NCBI RefSeq assembly: GCF_003171715.1
Contig: NZ_QGHL01000020.1
Location: 245,500 to 309,499, forward strand
DNA: 64,000 bases
Direction: 5' to 3'
Source: Novosphingobium meiothermophilum
Lineage (GTDB): Bacteria; Pseudomonadota; Alphaproteobacteria; Sphingomonadales; Sphingomonadaceae
Shown here: one piece after another, positions 9,907 to 17,849 of the stretch
Position numbering within the stretch: the first letter of the stretch is position 1
How the letters are laid out: each line of letters begins with the position of its first letter
Position numbers and translations under genes: made by a program
Notes under the pieces: generated by a model
Database searches by the model: none
Told to the model about the DNA's origin: nothing
What the model saw: only the letters and a program-made list of their open reading frames with translations

Positions 9907-10353
9907 ATGACGGTGATCTGGGCCTTGCGGATCCTGACAGCAGCAATTCTGGCTTTTGCCCTGCGCAAAGGGGATGAGCCGGAGAGGCTGGTGGCGGCAA
10001 TCCTGATTGCAACCATCGTGCTCGACATCCTCAACCACGCCATGTTCGGCTTCACCGAGTTCTTCGTGGTGAACCCCGGCCATCTCGTGATCGACGGGTG
10101 GGGCGCTCTGGCTCTGCTGTGGGTGGCGCTGCGCGCCAACCGTGGCTGGCCGATGCTGGTGAGCGCGGCGCAGATCATCGTGGTTCTGGGCCATCTGGCC
10201 AAGATCATCGATCTGTCGCTGGTCCGTTTCGGCTACTTCGCGATGACCCAGTTGCCGATCGCGATTCAGGCCATGGCCCTGTTTGCGGGAACCTGGGCGC
10301 ACATGCGGCGCGAGGAGCGGATTGGCCGTTATCGCGGCTGGCGTCTCGCCTGA
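9907..10353 (+). CDS. Hypothetical integral membrane protein
   Basis: 148-residue protein with four or five predicted membrane helices (WALRILTAAILAFAL, VAAILIATIVLDIL, GWGALALLWVAL, VSAAQIIVVLGHLA, IAIQAMALFAGTWA) and a basic cytoplasmic tail. ATG 9907 places the first helix directly after the start; the upstream open stretch is Arg/Asp-rich and unlikely to be translated. No transport or enzymatic signature is visible. It may work with the adjacent small genes, but only proximity supports this. Confidence 0.65.
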   Translation: MTVIWALRILTAAILAFALRKGDEPERLVAAILIATIVLDILNHAMFGFTEFFVVNPGHLVIDGWGALALLWVALRANRGWPMLVSAAQIIVVLGHLAKIIDLSLVRFGYFAMTQLPIAIQAMALFAGTWAHMRREERIGRYRGWRLA

Positions 10354-10543
10354 GGCGACGGCGGCAACCAGCACCACATCATACCGAAGGACAGATGCGG
10401 GCAACCGGCGCGGGTTTGCCGCAGCCCTGGGGAGGGTTGCGGCAAGCATCACCCCCGCCCCGGAAGCGCGCCTCTGTCAGAACCGAAACATCCTTTCAGG
10501 CCCGATGCAAAGGTTGCGGGCCTGCCTTCAGGGGAGCACGATC

Positions 10544-11077
10544 ATGACCGTTCGTTCCATGCGCGCCGCGTCTGGAAGCAACCCGGTGCAGCTGGCCGGT
10601 CGCCGCAGCATCGCCCGTTCGCTCCAGCCGGTGCCCGCCATCACGGCGCTTAATCCGCAGAGCATCGCGCGGCACACCGCGATTGCCCGCGCGGTCTATG
10701 CCTGCCGCCGACGCCGCCACAAGTTCCTGCCTGCCGACCTGTTCGGCGAGCCGACCTGGGACATCCTGCTTGACCTCTACATCGCCGAGCGCGAGGAGCG
10801 GCGCGTGCCGACCACCAGTGCCTGCATCGGTGCGCATGTGCCGCCGACGACCGCGCTGCGCTGGCTACGCATCCTTGAAGCGCGCGGCCTTGTGGAGCGC
10901 GAGGACGACGGGCGCGACGGACGGCGCACCTTCGTGCGGCTGACGCAGAACGGCCTCATGGCGGTGGATGCCACGCTGAGCATGCTGGGCGCCGCGATCG
11001 ACGACTTGCAGATTACCGCTGCGCCGGATGAAGCTGATGCGCCACAGGAAAGCGCCATGCTTGAAGCGGCACAGTGA
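10544..11077 (+). CDS. Winged-helix (MarR-like) regulator
   Basis: 177 residues. The middle (about 60-150) reads as a winged helix: FGEPTWDILLDLYIAE, then the recognition part VPPTTALRWLRILEARGLVER and a wing ending in RRTFVRLTQNG. The N-terminal 55 residues are Arg-rich and the C-terminal 25 acidic. The ATG follows GGGGAG at normal spacing. It is transcribed toward the LOV-HTH gene and ends 89 bp from that gene's stop. The target is unknown. Confidence 0.75.
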   Translation: MTVRSMRAASGSNPVQLAGRRSIARSLQPVPAITALNPQSIARHTAIARAVYACRRRRHKFLPADLFGEPTWDILLDLYIAEREERRVPTTSACIGAHVPPTTALRWLRILEARGLVEREDDGRDGRRTFVRLTQNGLMAVDATLSMLGAAIDDLQITAAPDEADAPQESAMLEAAQ

Positions 11078-11166
11078 ACGCTTCCCCGGAAGGCCGGGCG
11101 GAATTGCACCCGCCGCCCGGCCGACCGGGGTGTGCGCAGGATTAAAGCGAAAAATCTGACCGGGCG

Positions 11167-11757
11167 TCAGAAACCGGCTTCGATGGCCACTCGGATGGCG
11201 TCGGCACTGGTCTTCACATCGAGGCCCTTGAGCACGGCAGACCGGTGCATCTTGACCGTCCGTTCGCTCAGCCCCAGCTCGTAGGCAATCTGCTTGTTGA
11301 GCTTGCCCGCAGCCATGAGCACCAGGATTTCCTTCTGGCGGCGGCTCAGCCGTTCGACGCGTTCGGCCGCATCGCTGCGCCGCACATCGTTGGCCTGCCC
11401 CTGCTCCTCGGCGATTTCCACCTGCGAGCCGAGGAAATATTCGACCTCGCCATTGGCATCGAAGATAGGCGCCACCATGACCGCGTTGCGGAAGCGGGTG
11501 CCGTCCTTCTTGTAATTGATGATCTCGACCATGACGGGCTGCTTGCGCCAGATGCCGTCGCGCAGGATGCGCGCCTTGTCATCCTCGGTGCCCGAACCGC
11601 GCAGGAAGCGGCAGTTGCGACCGATGATCTCCTCGCGGCTGTAGCCGGTCAGTTCCACGAAGGCATCGTTGCAGGCAATGATCGGGTTGTCCGGCAGGCG
11701 CGGATTGCTGATGACGGCGGCCGTCGGGCTGGAAGCGATCATCTCGGCTATGGACAT
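11167..11757 (-). CDS. Blue-light LOV-HTH transcription factor, EL222 type
   Basis: 196-residue one-component light receptor. The LOV domain (residues 5-125) carries the flavin-adduct motif GRNCRFLRGSGTE with Cys49, plus the flavin-pocket segments NYKKDGTRFRNAV and YFLGSQVEI. A linker leads to a LuxR-type HTH (140-196, LSRRQKEILVLMA, SERTVKMHRS). Domain order and length match Erythrobacter litoralis EL222, in which blue light forms a flavin-cysteine adduct that frees the HTH to dimerise on DNA. ATG 11757 was chosen because the upstream frame is antisense to folE. Divergent from folE across 125 bp. Confidence 0.93.
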   Translation of the reverse strand: MSIAEMIASSPTAAVISNPRLPDNPIIACNDAFVELTGYSREEIIGRNCRFLRGSGTEDDKARILRDGIWRKQPVMVEIINYKKDGTRFRNAVMVAPIFDANGEVEYFLGSQVEIAEEQGQANDVRRSDAAERVERLSRRQKEILVLMAAGKLNKQIAYELGLSERTVKMHRSAVLKGLDVKTSADAIRVAIEAGF

Positions 11758-11882
11758 GGGGCATATATAGGCGATCTGCGCGCGATTTCCAGCCCGTGCC
11801 CTTTGGTCCGTGTTGTTTGCAAGGGGCGTGCGGCGCATCCGGGGACCATCCCGAAACGCCGCAATCCGGAGCGCAGCCGCCG

Positions 11883-12518
11883 ATGAACGTCTATTCTCCA
11901 TCCATCGCCGCGCAGACGGGAATGGCCGACGTGATCGGCGCGGACGGCAAGCTGGTGGTCCCCGCCGAAGTGGAAGATGCAATCCGCACGCTGATCCGCT
12001 GGGCGGGCGACGTGCCCGAACGCGAGGGCCTGCTCGACACGCCCAAGCGGGTGGCGCGGGCATGGCGCGAATACTGCGCCGGCTATGCCGAGGATCCGGG
12101 GCTGCACCTTTCGCGCACCTTCGAGGAAGTGGGCGGCTATGACGAGGTGGTGCTGCTGCGGGACATTCCCTTCCAGAGCCACTGCGAACACCACATGGCC
12201 CCGATCATCGGCACGGCTTCGATCGCCTATCTGCCGAAGGACCGCGTGGTGGGAATCTCCAAGTTGGCCCGCGTGCTGCACGGCTTTGCCCGCCGCTTGC
12301 AGGTGCAGGAACGGCTGACCGCCGAAGTGGCGCAGTGCATCTGGGACAACCTTCAGCCCCAGGGCGTGGCCGTGGTCATCGAAGCGCAGCACGGGTGCAT
12401 GACCGGGCGCGGCGTGCGCACGCACGGCGTGGGCATGGTGACAAGCCGGATGCTCGGCTGCTTCCTTGAGGACGCCAGCAGCCGCAAGGAAGTGCTGAGC
12501 CTGATGGGACGTGGCTGA
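11883..12518 (+). CDS. folE: GTP cyclohydrolase I
   Basis: First enzyme of tetrahydrofolate and pterin synthesis, converting GTP to dihydroneopterin triphosphate. It is 211 residues with the zinc and active-site motifs in place: HCEHHMAPIIG, GISKLARV and HGCMTGRGV. It is transcribed away from the LOV-HTH gene and is followed 16 bp later by a flavoprotein gene, so the two probably form an operon. In other bacteria folE often sits in light-induced clusters, since photolyases use a folate antenna; light control here is inference from the neighbour. Confidence 0.94.
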   Translation: MNVYSPSIAAQTGMADVIGADGKLVVPAEVEDAIRTLIRWAGDVPEREGLLDTPKRVARAWREYCAGYAEDPGLHLSRTFEEVGGYDEVVLLRDIPFQSHCEHHMAPIIGTASIAYLPKDRVVGISKLARVLHGFARRLQVQERLTAEVAQCIWDNLQPQGVAVVIEAQHGCMTGRGVRTHGVGMVTSRMLGCFLEDASSRKEVLSLMGRG

Positions 12519-12534
12519 ACGCCCGAAAACATCC

Positions 12535-13509
12535 ATGAAAATGCAAGTTGCCATTGTGGGCGCCGGCATGGCCGGTCTGTCCTGTGCTTCCCGGCTGGTC
12601 CGTTCCGGGCACAAGGTTTCGCTGTTCGACAAGGGACGCGGCCCCGGCGGGCGCATGTCCACCCGGCGGATGCAGACCCCGCTGGGCGAAGCGCACTTCG
12701 ACCACGGCGCGCAGTATTTCACCGTGCGCGACCCCGCCTTCATGGCGCAGGTGGCGCGCTGGTCGGCCAGCGGCGTGGCCGCGCCCTGGCCCGCCGCCGG
12801 AACCGGCGCATGGGTGGGCGTGCCCACGATGAACGCGGTGGTCAAGGAAATGGCCGATCAGCATGACGTGAGCTTCGGCTGGCACGTGCGAGGGCTGGTG
12901 AAGCGCGACGGGCGCTGGTTCCTGACGGGCGATACCGCCAGGGAGGAACGGGCAGAGGCAGGCCCGTTTGACGCGGTGGTGGTCTCGCTTCCGCCCGAAC
13001 AGGCCGCTGCGATCGTGGCGCTGCATGACCTTTCGCTTGCCGCCACGGCGCTGGCAGCGCGCTCGCAGCCCTGCTGGACGGGCATGTTCGCCTTTGCCGG
13101 GCGCGTTCCGAGCGCAAGCGACACCGTGCGCGATTGCGGCATCATCGGCTGGGCGGCGCGCAACGCGGCCAAGCCCGGCCGCAAGGGACCGGAAACATGG
13201 GTGGTGCAGGCCAGCCCGCACTGGTCGGCCAAGCACATCGACGACAGCGCCGAGGACGTGGCCCGGCGGCTGCTGCATTCGCTGGGCGAAGCGCTTGACA
13301 TCCTGATGCCCGAACCGGTCGTCTCTGCGGCGCACCGCTGGCGCTATGCCATGTCGACCGGCAGCAATCTGGGTGCACTGTGGAGCGAGCATTCGAAGAT
13401 CGGCGTCTGCGGCGACTGGCTGCTGGGACCGCGCGTGGAGAATGCGTGGATTTCGGGACGGCACCTTGCGGCCAAGATGATGGCCAGCGTGCCGCAGGAA
13501 GTGGCCTGA
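12535..13509 (+). CDS. FAD-dependent renalase-like amine oxidase family protein
   Basis: 324-residue flavoprotein. It opens with the FAD dinucleotide fold (QVAIVGAGMAGLSCASRLV) and a second FAD contact (GRGPGGRMSTRR), then FDHGAQYFTVRD typical of the renalase/NAD(P)-binding amine-oxidase-like family. The C-terminal FAD motif lies around IGVCGDWLLGPRVENAWISG. ATG 12535 begins directly at the fold; a GTG eight codons earlier overlaps folE. The substrate is unknown; the family includes enzymes that oxidise aberrant NAD(P)H isomers. It probably shares a transcript with folE. Confidence 0.85.
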   Translation: MKMQVAIVGAGMAGLSCASRLVRSGHKVSLFDKGRGPGGRMSTRRMQTPLGEAHFDHGAQYFTVRDPAFMAQVARWSASGVAAPWPAAGTGAWVGVPTMNAVVKEMADQHDVSFGWHVRGLVKRDGRWFLTGDTAREERAEAGPFDAVVVSLPPEQAAAIVALHDLSLAATALAARSQPCWTGMFAFAGRVPSASDTVRDCGIIGWAARNAAKPGRKGPETWVVQASPHWSAKHIDDSAEDVARRLLHSLGEALDILMPEPVVSAAHRWRYAMSTGSNLGALWSEHSKIGVCGDWLLGPRVENAWISGRHLAAKMMASVPQEVA

Positions 13510-13559
13510 GCGGACCCAGCCTCTCGACAGGCACCGCCAGCCATGCCTAAACGCCGCTC

Positions 13560-14042
13560 ATGAACAAGGCAGAGACACATGAAGCCCCGATCCGGGGAGG
13601 TTTCGTCCCGGTCAGCGAAGGACCGTGGGCCGGTTGGTGGAAGTGGTCGGGCAAGGATCCGTTCGAGGATGGCACCGGCCCGTTCTTCGTGAAGCGCGAC
13701 GAACGCGGGATCGTGACGGGTTTTCGCCCCGAAGCGAAGAACCTCAACGGGCACGGCATCGTCCACGGCGGGGCGCTCATGACCTTTGCCGACTTTTCGC
13801 TGTTCATGGTGGCGGCATCGGGCGGTGACGAGGTGAGCGGCGTGACGGTGACGCTGAACTGCGAATTCGTGAGCGGGGCGCAGGCCGGAGACCTGCTGAT
13901 CGCACGCGGGGAATGCGTGCGCGCAGGCGGAAGCCTCGTCTTTGCGCGCGGCACCGTGCTGCGCGCGGGGGAGAACGGGGCCGAAGAGGCGGTCCTGACC
14001 TTTTCCGGCACGATCAAGCGCGCAAAGCGCATTTCGCACTGA
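13560..14042 (+). CDS. PaaI-family hotdog thioesterase
   Basis: 160-residue single hotdog domain. The catalytic helix motif LNGHGIVHGGALMTFADF (about residues 60-77) is typical of PaaI/YbgC-like acyl-CoA thioesterases. The sheet strands follow (VSGVTVTLNCEFVSGA, GDLLIARGECVR). It lies 50 bp after the flavoprotein gene on the same strand and may be cotranscribed. It is likely to hydrolyse aryl- or acyl-CoA; the substrate cannot be read from sequence. Confidence 0.85.
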   Translation: MNKAETHEAPIRGGFVPVSEGPWAGWWKWSGKDPFEDGTGPFFVKRDERGIVTGFRPEAKNLNGHGIVHGGALMTFADFSLFMVAASGGDEVSGVTVTLNCEFVSGAQAGDLLIARGECVRAGGSLVFARGTVLRAGENGAEEAVLTFSGTIKRAKRISH

Positions 14043-14119
14043 AGACAGCGGCCCTGAGGCACAGTGGCGATCATGGAACCAGAAACGGCGCTGTGCGAGA
14101 CGTCCGCCAGCCTCCGGAC

Positions 14120-14563
14120 CTAGCGTCTGGACGTGCGCGGCTTCCAGTAGCTGTCGAAGACCGTATCCAGTCTCCGGCCATCGGCGCAGACCATGTCGGC
14201 GTGCACCTTGATCGAGCCACGGCCCGATCGTGAGATGAAAGTCATGGTCCGAAGGGTAAAATCCTTCAGAATCTCGGACACGTCGGCCCACGCCAGAACC
14301 TGCTGCTTCCCGCCCCGATCATAGCGTAGCCCGTCTGTGTCGATGTAGAGCGTCGGACGGCCGGGAAAGCGGTTTCGGGCCGGGAGGTAGAATGCCCCTG
14401 CCAGGAGCAGTCCCGACAATGCCAGGGGGGTAATCGCCCTGTCAGACTGGCCAATGACCACTCCGAGCAGAAGCAGAAGCACGAGGGCTGCCATTGCCAA
14501 CACGAGCCAGATTTCGTTCCACGAGGGTGGCGCGGGACGGAAAATCATGGGTGTGGATGCCAC
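14120..14563 (-). CDS. Hypothetical two-helix membrane protein
   Basis: 147 residues with two adjacent membrane helices near the N-terminus (IWLVLAMAALVLLLLLGVV and ITPLALSGLLLAGAFYL). A C-terminal soluble part (about 65-140) is rich in beta strands (TLYIDTDGLRYDRGG, FTLRTMTFISRSG) and looks like a small PH-like domain. The GTG at 14563 follows AAGG at proper spacing, so I prefer it over the ATG at 14548. It is convergent with the thioesterase gene. Function unknown. Confidence 0.65.
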   Translation of the reverse strand: MASTPMIFRPAPPSWNEIWLVLAMAALVLLLLLGVVIGQSDRAITPLALSGLLLAGAFYLPARNRFPGRPTLYIDTDGLRYDRGGKQQVLAWADVSEILKDFTLRTMTFISRSGRGSIKVHADMVCADGRRLDTVFDSYWKPRTSRR

Positions 14564-14650
14564 GTTTCACCTTGACCCAGTGCGCTGAAAATATTCGCCC
14601 GAAGGCTATCGTGCGTTCAGCAGCATGAAAAGCACCGCCGCGTGAGCGCC

Positions 14651-15559
14651 TCAGGCCGCTTCTGCCGCGACCTCGCGCATCTGCTGGCGCAGCCAGGCCA
14701 GACCTTCATCGTCGGCGCGGGACTGGTGGAACTGCATCATCTCGTTCATCTTCGGGAACGGGAAAGGCATTCTGGCCCAGGCGAGATCGAACCGGCTGGC
14801 GATCTGGCGCACGAGGCGTTCGTGCAGCACGGCAAGGCGCGACGTGCCCGCGATGAACCACGGCGCGGAGGCGAAGCTGGACACGGTGACTTCGATGGCC
14901 CGATCACAGCCCATGCGCGCCAGCGTGGAATCGGCAAAGGCGGGAACCCGGTTCGATCCGAAAGCCACCGTCACATGCCCCGCGGCAAGGAAATCCTCCT
15001 CGGTCAGCCCGCGCGCGAAGACAGGGTTGCGCGCCCAGCCGACAACGACCTGTTCCTCCTCGAACAGGACTTCGTGCGGGTGCCATGCGGCAAGGAACGG
15101 TTCGGGCGTGATGAGCAGATCGGCCCTGCCCGATTCCAGTTCGCCGATGCTGTGTTCGGTGGGCAGGAGAATCTCGATCCGCAGATGCGGCGCGATCGTG
15201 GCGAAGCGGTGCATGAGGGGCACCAGCACGGCCACCATGATATAGTCCGAACCGATCACCCGGAAACAGCGATTGGAGGTGGCGGGATCAAACGCGGTGG
15301 GCGCGGTGATGGCGCGTTCCACCCCGCGCAGGGCAAGCTGGATCTGGGGATGCAGGCTTTCGGCAAAGGGCGTGGGGTGCATCCGCTTGCCCACGGGCAC
15401 CACGATCTCGTCGCGGAAATAATCGCGCAGGCGGCGCAGCGCGGCGCTGGTGGCAGGCTGGGTCAGTCCGATGCGTTCGGCGGTGCGCGTGACGCTGCGC
15501 GTTTCCATGAGAGCATCGAAGACGACCAAGAGGTTGAGATCGAGCCCCTTGAACCGCAT
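14651..15559 (-). CDS. LysR-family regulator (NodD/LinR-like)
   Basis: 302-residue LysR protein. The winged HTH covers residues 1-60 (MRFKGLDLNLLVVFDALME, ERIGLTQPATSAALRRLR), followed by a two-lobed effector domain with the NodD-like feature SDYIMVAVLVPLMHR. ATG 15559 follows GGGAG by 10 nt. It diverges from the CoA-ester operon beginning at 15723, and the intervening 163 bp hold a dyad and a promoter-like pair. The natural inducer is probably a substrate or intermediate of that operon. Confidence 0.9.
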   Translation of the reverse strand: MRFKGLDLNLLVVFDALMETRSVTRTAERIGLTQPATSAALRRLRDYFRDEIVVPVGKRMHPTPFAESLHPQIQLALRGVERAITAPTAFDPATSNRCFRVIGSDYIMVAVLVPLMHRFATIAPHLRIEILLPTEHSIGELESGRADLLITPEPFLAAWHPHEVLFEEEQVVVGWARNPVFARGLTEEDFLAAGHVTVAFGSNRVPAFADSTLARMGCDRAIEVTVSSFASAPWFIAGTSRLAVLHERLVRQIASRFDLAWARMPFPFPKMNEMMQFHQSRADDEGLAWLRQQMREVAAEAA

Positions 15560-15609
15560 GGCTGCACTGCTCCCGTTCAATCAGAATGTGAATGATGCGT
15601 GACTTAAAC

Positions 15610-15629
15610 CACAATCGCCGCAAATTGTG
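15610..15629. promoter_or_regulatory. Candidate LysR operator
   Basis: CACAAT and ATTGTG form a perfect 6-bp inverted repeat separated by 8 bp, between the divergent LysR gene and its likely target operon. Interrupted dyads of this kind, with T and A at the inner arm ends, are typical LysR binding sites. It lies about 33 bp upstream of the candidate -35 at 15662. Confidence 0.45.
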
Positions 15630-15661
15630 AAGCGAATGGCACAGATTGGCGGCGCAGGTGG

Positions 15662-15690
15662 TTGAAATGATTTAATCGATCAATTAACAC
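15662..15690 (+). promoter_or_regulatory. Candidate promoter of the CoA-ester operon
   Basis: TTGAAA (15662-15667), a 17-bp spacer and TAACAC (15685-15690) in an AT-rich patch within GC-rich DNA. The weak -10 fits a promoter that needs LysR activation. A GGGAG ribosome site follows at 15712-15716. Confidence 0.4.
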
Positions 15691-15722
15691 CCGTGTCAAG
15701 AACACCGTTGCGGGAGATTCGG

Positions 15723-16640
15723 ATGGCAGGGATGCTGGAAGGCAAGGTCGTGGCCGTAACCGGCGCGGGGCGCGGGATCGGGCGCGAAGTGGCGCTGCTG
15801 TGCGCGCGCGAAGGCGCGGCCGTGGTGGTGAACGATCCCGGCGTGGCGCAGGGCGGCGACGGCGGCGATGCCGGGCCGGCAGAGACCACCGTGGCCGACA
15901 TCAAGGCGGCGGGTGGCAGGGCCTGGGCCAACCTTGCCAGCGTGGCCGATCCGTCAGGCGCGGCCAGCATCATCGAGGATGCGGTCCAGCGCTTCGGGCG
16001 GATCGACGCGGTGGTGAACAATGCCGGCATCCTGCGCGACACGATCTGGCACAAGATGAGCTACGAAGACTGGACGAGCGTCATCGACGTGAACCTGACC
16101 GGCGCGTTCAACGTGTCGAAGGCGGCAACCCCCTATTTCCGCGAGCAGCAATCGGGCAGCTTCATCCATTTCACCTCGACCAGCGGCCTGATCGGCAACG
16201 TGGGGCAGGCCAACTATTCGGCGGCAAAGCTGGGCCTTGTGGCGCTTTCGCATTCCATCGCGCTCGACATGGCGCGCTGGGGTGTGCGGTCCAACTGCGT
16301 GGCGCCGTTTGCATGGAGCCGGATGACCGCCTCGATCCCGGCCGAAACGCCCGCCCAGAAGGAACGGGTGGAACGGCTGAAGGCGATGAGCGCCGACAAG
16401 ATCGCCCCGCTGGTGGCGTTCCTTGCATCGGACGCGGCAAAGGACGTGAACAACCAGATCTTCTCGGTCCGCAAGAACGAGATCGTGCTGTTTTCCAAGC
16501 CTCGCCCGGCGCGCTCGATGGTGAAGCTGGAAGGCTGGACGCCCGCGAGCATTGCGTCCGAACTGATCCCCGCCTTCCAGAGCAGCTTTGCGTGCGCCGA
16601 CGAAGTGACCGCGCACGTCTTCCCTTATGATCCGGTCTGA
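15723..16640 (+). CDS. Short-chain dehydrogenase, 3-hydroxyacyl-CoA DH-like
   Basis: 305-residue SDR. The nucleotide motif TGAGRGIG (13-20), the NNAG structural motif and the active-site YSAAK are intact. The insert between strand 2 and helix C (DPGVAQGGDGGDAG) and the C-terminal extension past residue 250 resemble the dehydrogenase unit of multifunctional beta-oxidation enzymes (HSD17B4-like). ATG 15723 has a good GGGAG; an in-frame GTG lies 10 codons earlier. First gene of a five-gene operon with acyl-CoA dehydrogenases, CoA-transferase and thiolase. Probably oxidises a 3-hydroxyacyl-CoA. Confidence 0.88.
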   Translation: MAGMLEGKVVAVTGAGRGIGREVALLCAREGAAVVVNDPGVAQGGDGGDAGPAETTVADIKAAGGRAWANLASVADPSGAASIIEDAVQRFGRIDAVVNNAGILRDTIWHKMSYEDWTSVIDVNLTGAFNVSKAATPYFREQQSGSFIHFTSTSGLIGNVGQANYSAAKLGLVALSHSIALDMARWGVRSNCVAPFAWSRMTASIPAETPAQKERVERLKAMSADKIAPLVAFLASDAAKDVNNQIFSVRKNEIVLFSKPRPARSMVKLEGWTPASIASELIPAFQSSFACADEVTAHVFPYDPV

Positions 16641-16652
16641 GGACACCACAGC

Positions 16653-17846
16653 ATGAGCACTGCCAACCCCGGCAACGCGGGCATGGACCCCGAAATCTTC
16701 GCCCAGTTCATCGAGCAGTTGCGCCGCTATGTGCGCGAACGGCTGATCCCGGCCGAGGACGACGTGATCGCGCAGGACCGCATCCCTGACGAAATCCTTG
16801 GCGAAATGCGCGAAATGGGCCTGTTCGGCATCACCATCCCCGAAGAGTTCGGCGGGGCGGGCATGAACATCAGCCAGTATATCGAGACGGTCAAGCAGAT
16901 GAGCTATGCCGCGCCTGCCTATCGTTCGACCATCTCGATCAACATCGGCATGACCGGAAGCGCGATCAAGAACTTCGGCACGCCAGAACAGAAGGCCGAA
17001 TGGCTGCCGCGCATTGCCAGCGGGGAAATCGCCTGCTTCGGCCTGACCGAGCCGGGATCGGGATCGGACAGCGCCGCCATGCAGACCACCGCCGTGCGCG
17101 ATGGCAACGGATACCGGCTGAACGGCACCAAGCGCTATATCACCAACAGCCCCTGGGCGAAGATCGGCCTCATCATGGCGCGCACATCCAAGGAGGCGCT
17201 GCCCAAGAACGCGCATGTTTCGGCCTTCATCGTGGATATGACGACGCCCGGCATCACCGTGGGCAAGCCCGACAAGAAGATGGGGCAATCGGGCGCGCAC
17301 ATTGCCGATGTCATCATGGAAGACGTGCATGTCCCCGGATCGGCGCTGGTCGGCGGGGAGGAAGGGCGCGGTTTCCAGATCGCGATGCAGAGCCTCGACA
17401 ACGGGCGGCTTTCGGTTGCGGGCATGGGCGTGGGCATGGGGCGCCGCGCGCTCGACACCGCGATCCGCTATGCCAGCGAGCGCAAGGCCTTTGGCGAACC
17501 GATCGCGAACTTTCAGCTTATTCAGGCCATGCTGGCCGACAGCGAAGCCGACCTTTATGCCGCCGAGTGCATGATCGCCGATGCCTGCGCGCGGGCCGAC
17601 CGCGGCGAAAACATCCAGCGCAAGGCCGCCGCCGCCAAGCTCTTCGCCTCCGAAGCCTGCGGGCGCGTGGTGGACCGCTGCGTGCAGGTGTTCGGCGGGG
17701 CAGGATACCTTGCCGAATATCCGGCCGAGCGCTTCTTCCGCGATGCGCGCATCCTGCGCATCTACGAAGGCACCAGCCAGATCATGCAGCTTCAGATCGC
17801 CAAGCACATGCTGCGCGAGTTCGCCCGCGAAGGCTCGGTCTGGTAG
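16653..17846 (+). CDS. Acyl-CoA dehydrogenase
   Basis: 397-residue flavin enzyme that introduces an alpha-beta double bond into an acyl-CoA. Signatures are present: CFGLTEPGSGSDSAAMQT in the flavin region, YITNSPWAKI, and the C-terminal helix with catalytic Glu in IYEGTSQIMQ. The N-terminal helical domain is complete. It starts 12 bp after the SDR stop and ends 3 bp before the CoA-transferase start. The substrate chain is unknown; pairing with a second dehydrogenase suggests branched or cyclic acyl groups, but this is inference. Confidence 0.93.
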   Translation: MSTANPGNAGMDPEIFAQFIEQLRRYVRERLIPAEDDVIAQDRIPDEILGEMREMGLFGITIPEEFGGAGMNISQYIETVKQMSYAAPAYRSTISINIGMTGSAIKNFGTPEQKAEWLPRIASGEIACFGLTEPGSGSDSAAMQTTAVRDGNGYRLNGTKRYITNSPWAKIGLIMARTSKEALPKNAHVSAFIVDMTTPGITVGKPDKKMGQSGAHIADVIMEDVHVPGSALVGGEEGRGFQIAMQSLDNGRLSVAGMGVGMGRRALDTAIRYASERKAFGEPIANFQLIQAMLADSEADLYAAECMIADACARADRGENIQRKAAAAKLFASEACGRVVDRCVQVFGGAGYLAEYPAERFFRDARILRIYEGTSQIMQLQIAKHMLREFAREGSVW

Positions 17847-17849
17847 GGC

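Noticed and set aside
15954..17807. A 617-codon open frame on the minus strand
   Set aside because: Antisense to the SDR and acyl-CoA dehydrogenase genes, with low-complexity Ala/Arg/His composition and no family signature.
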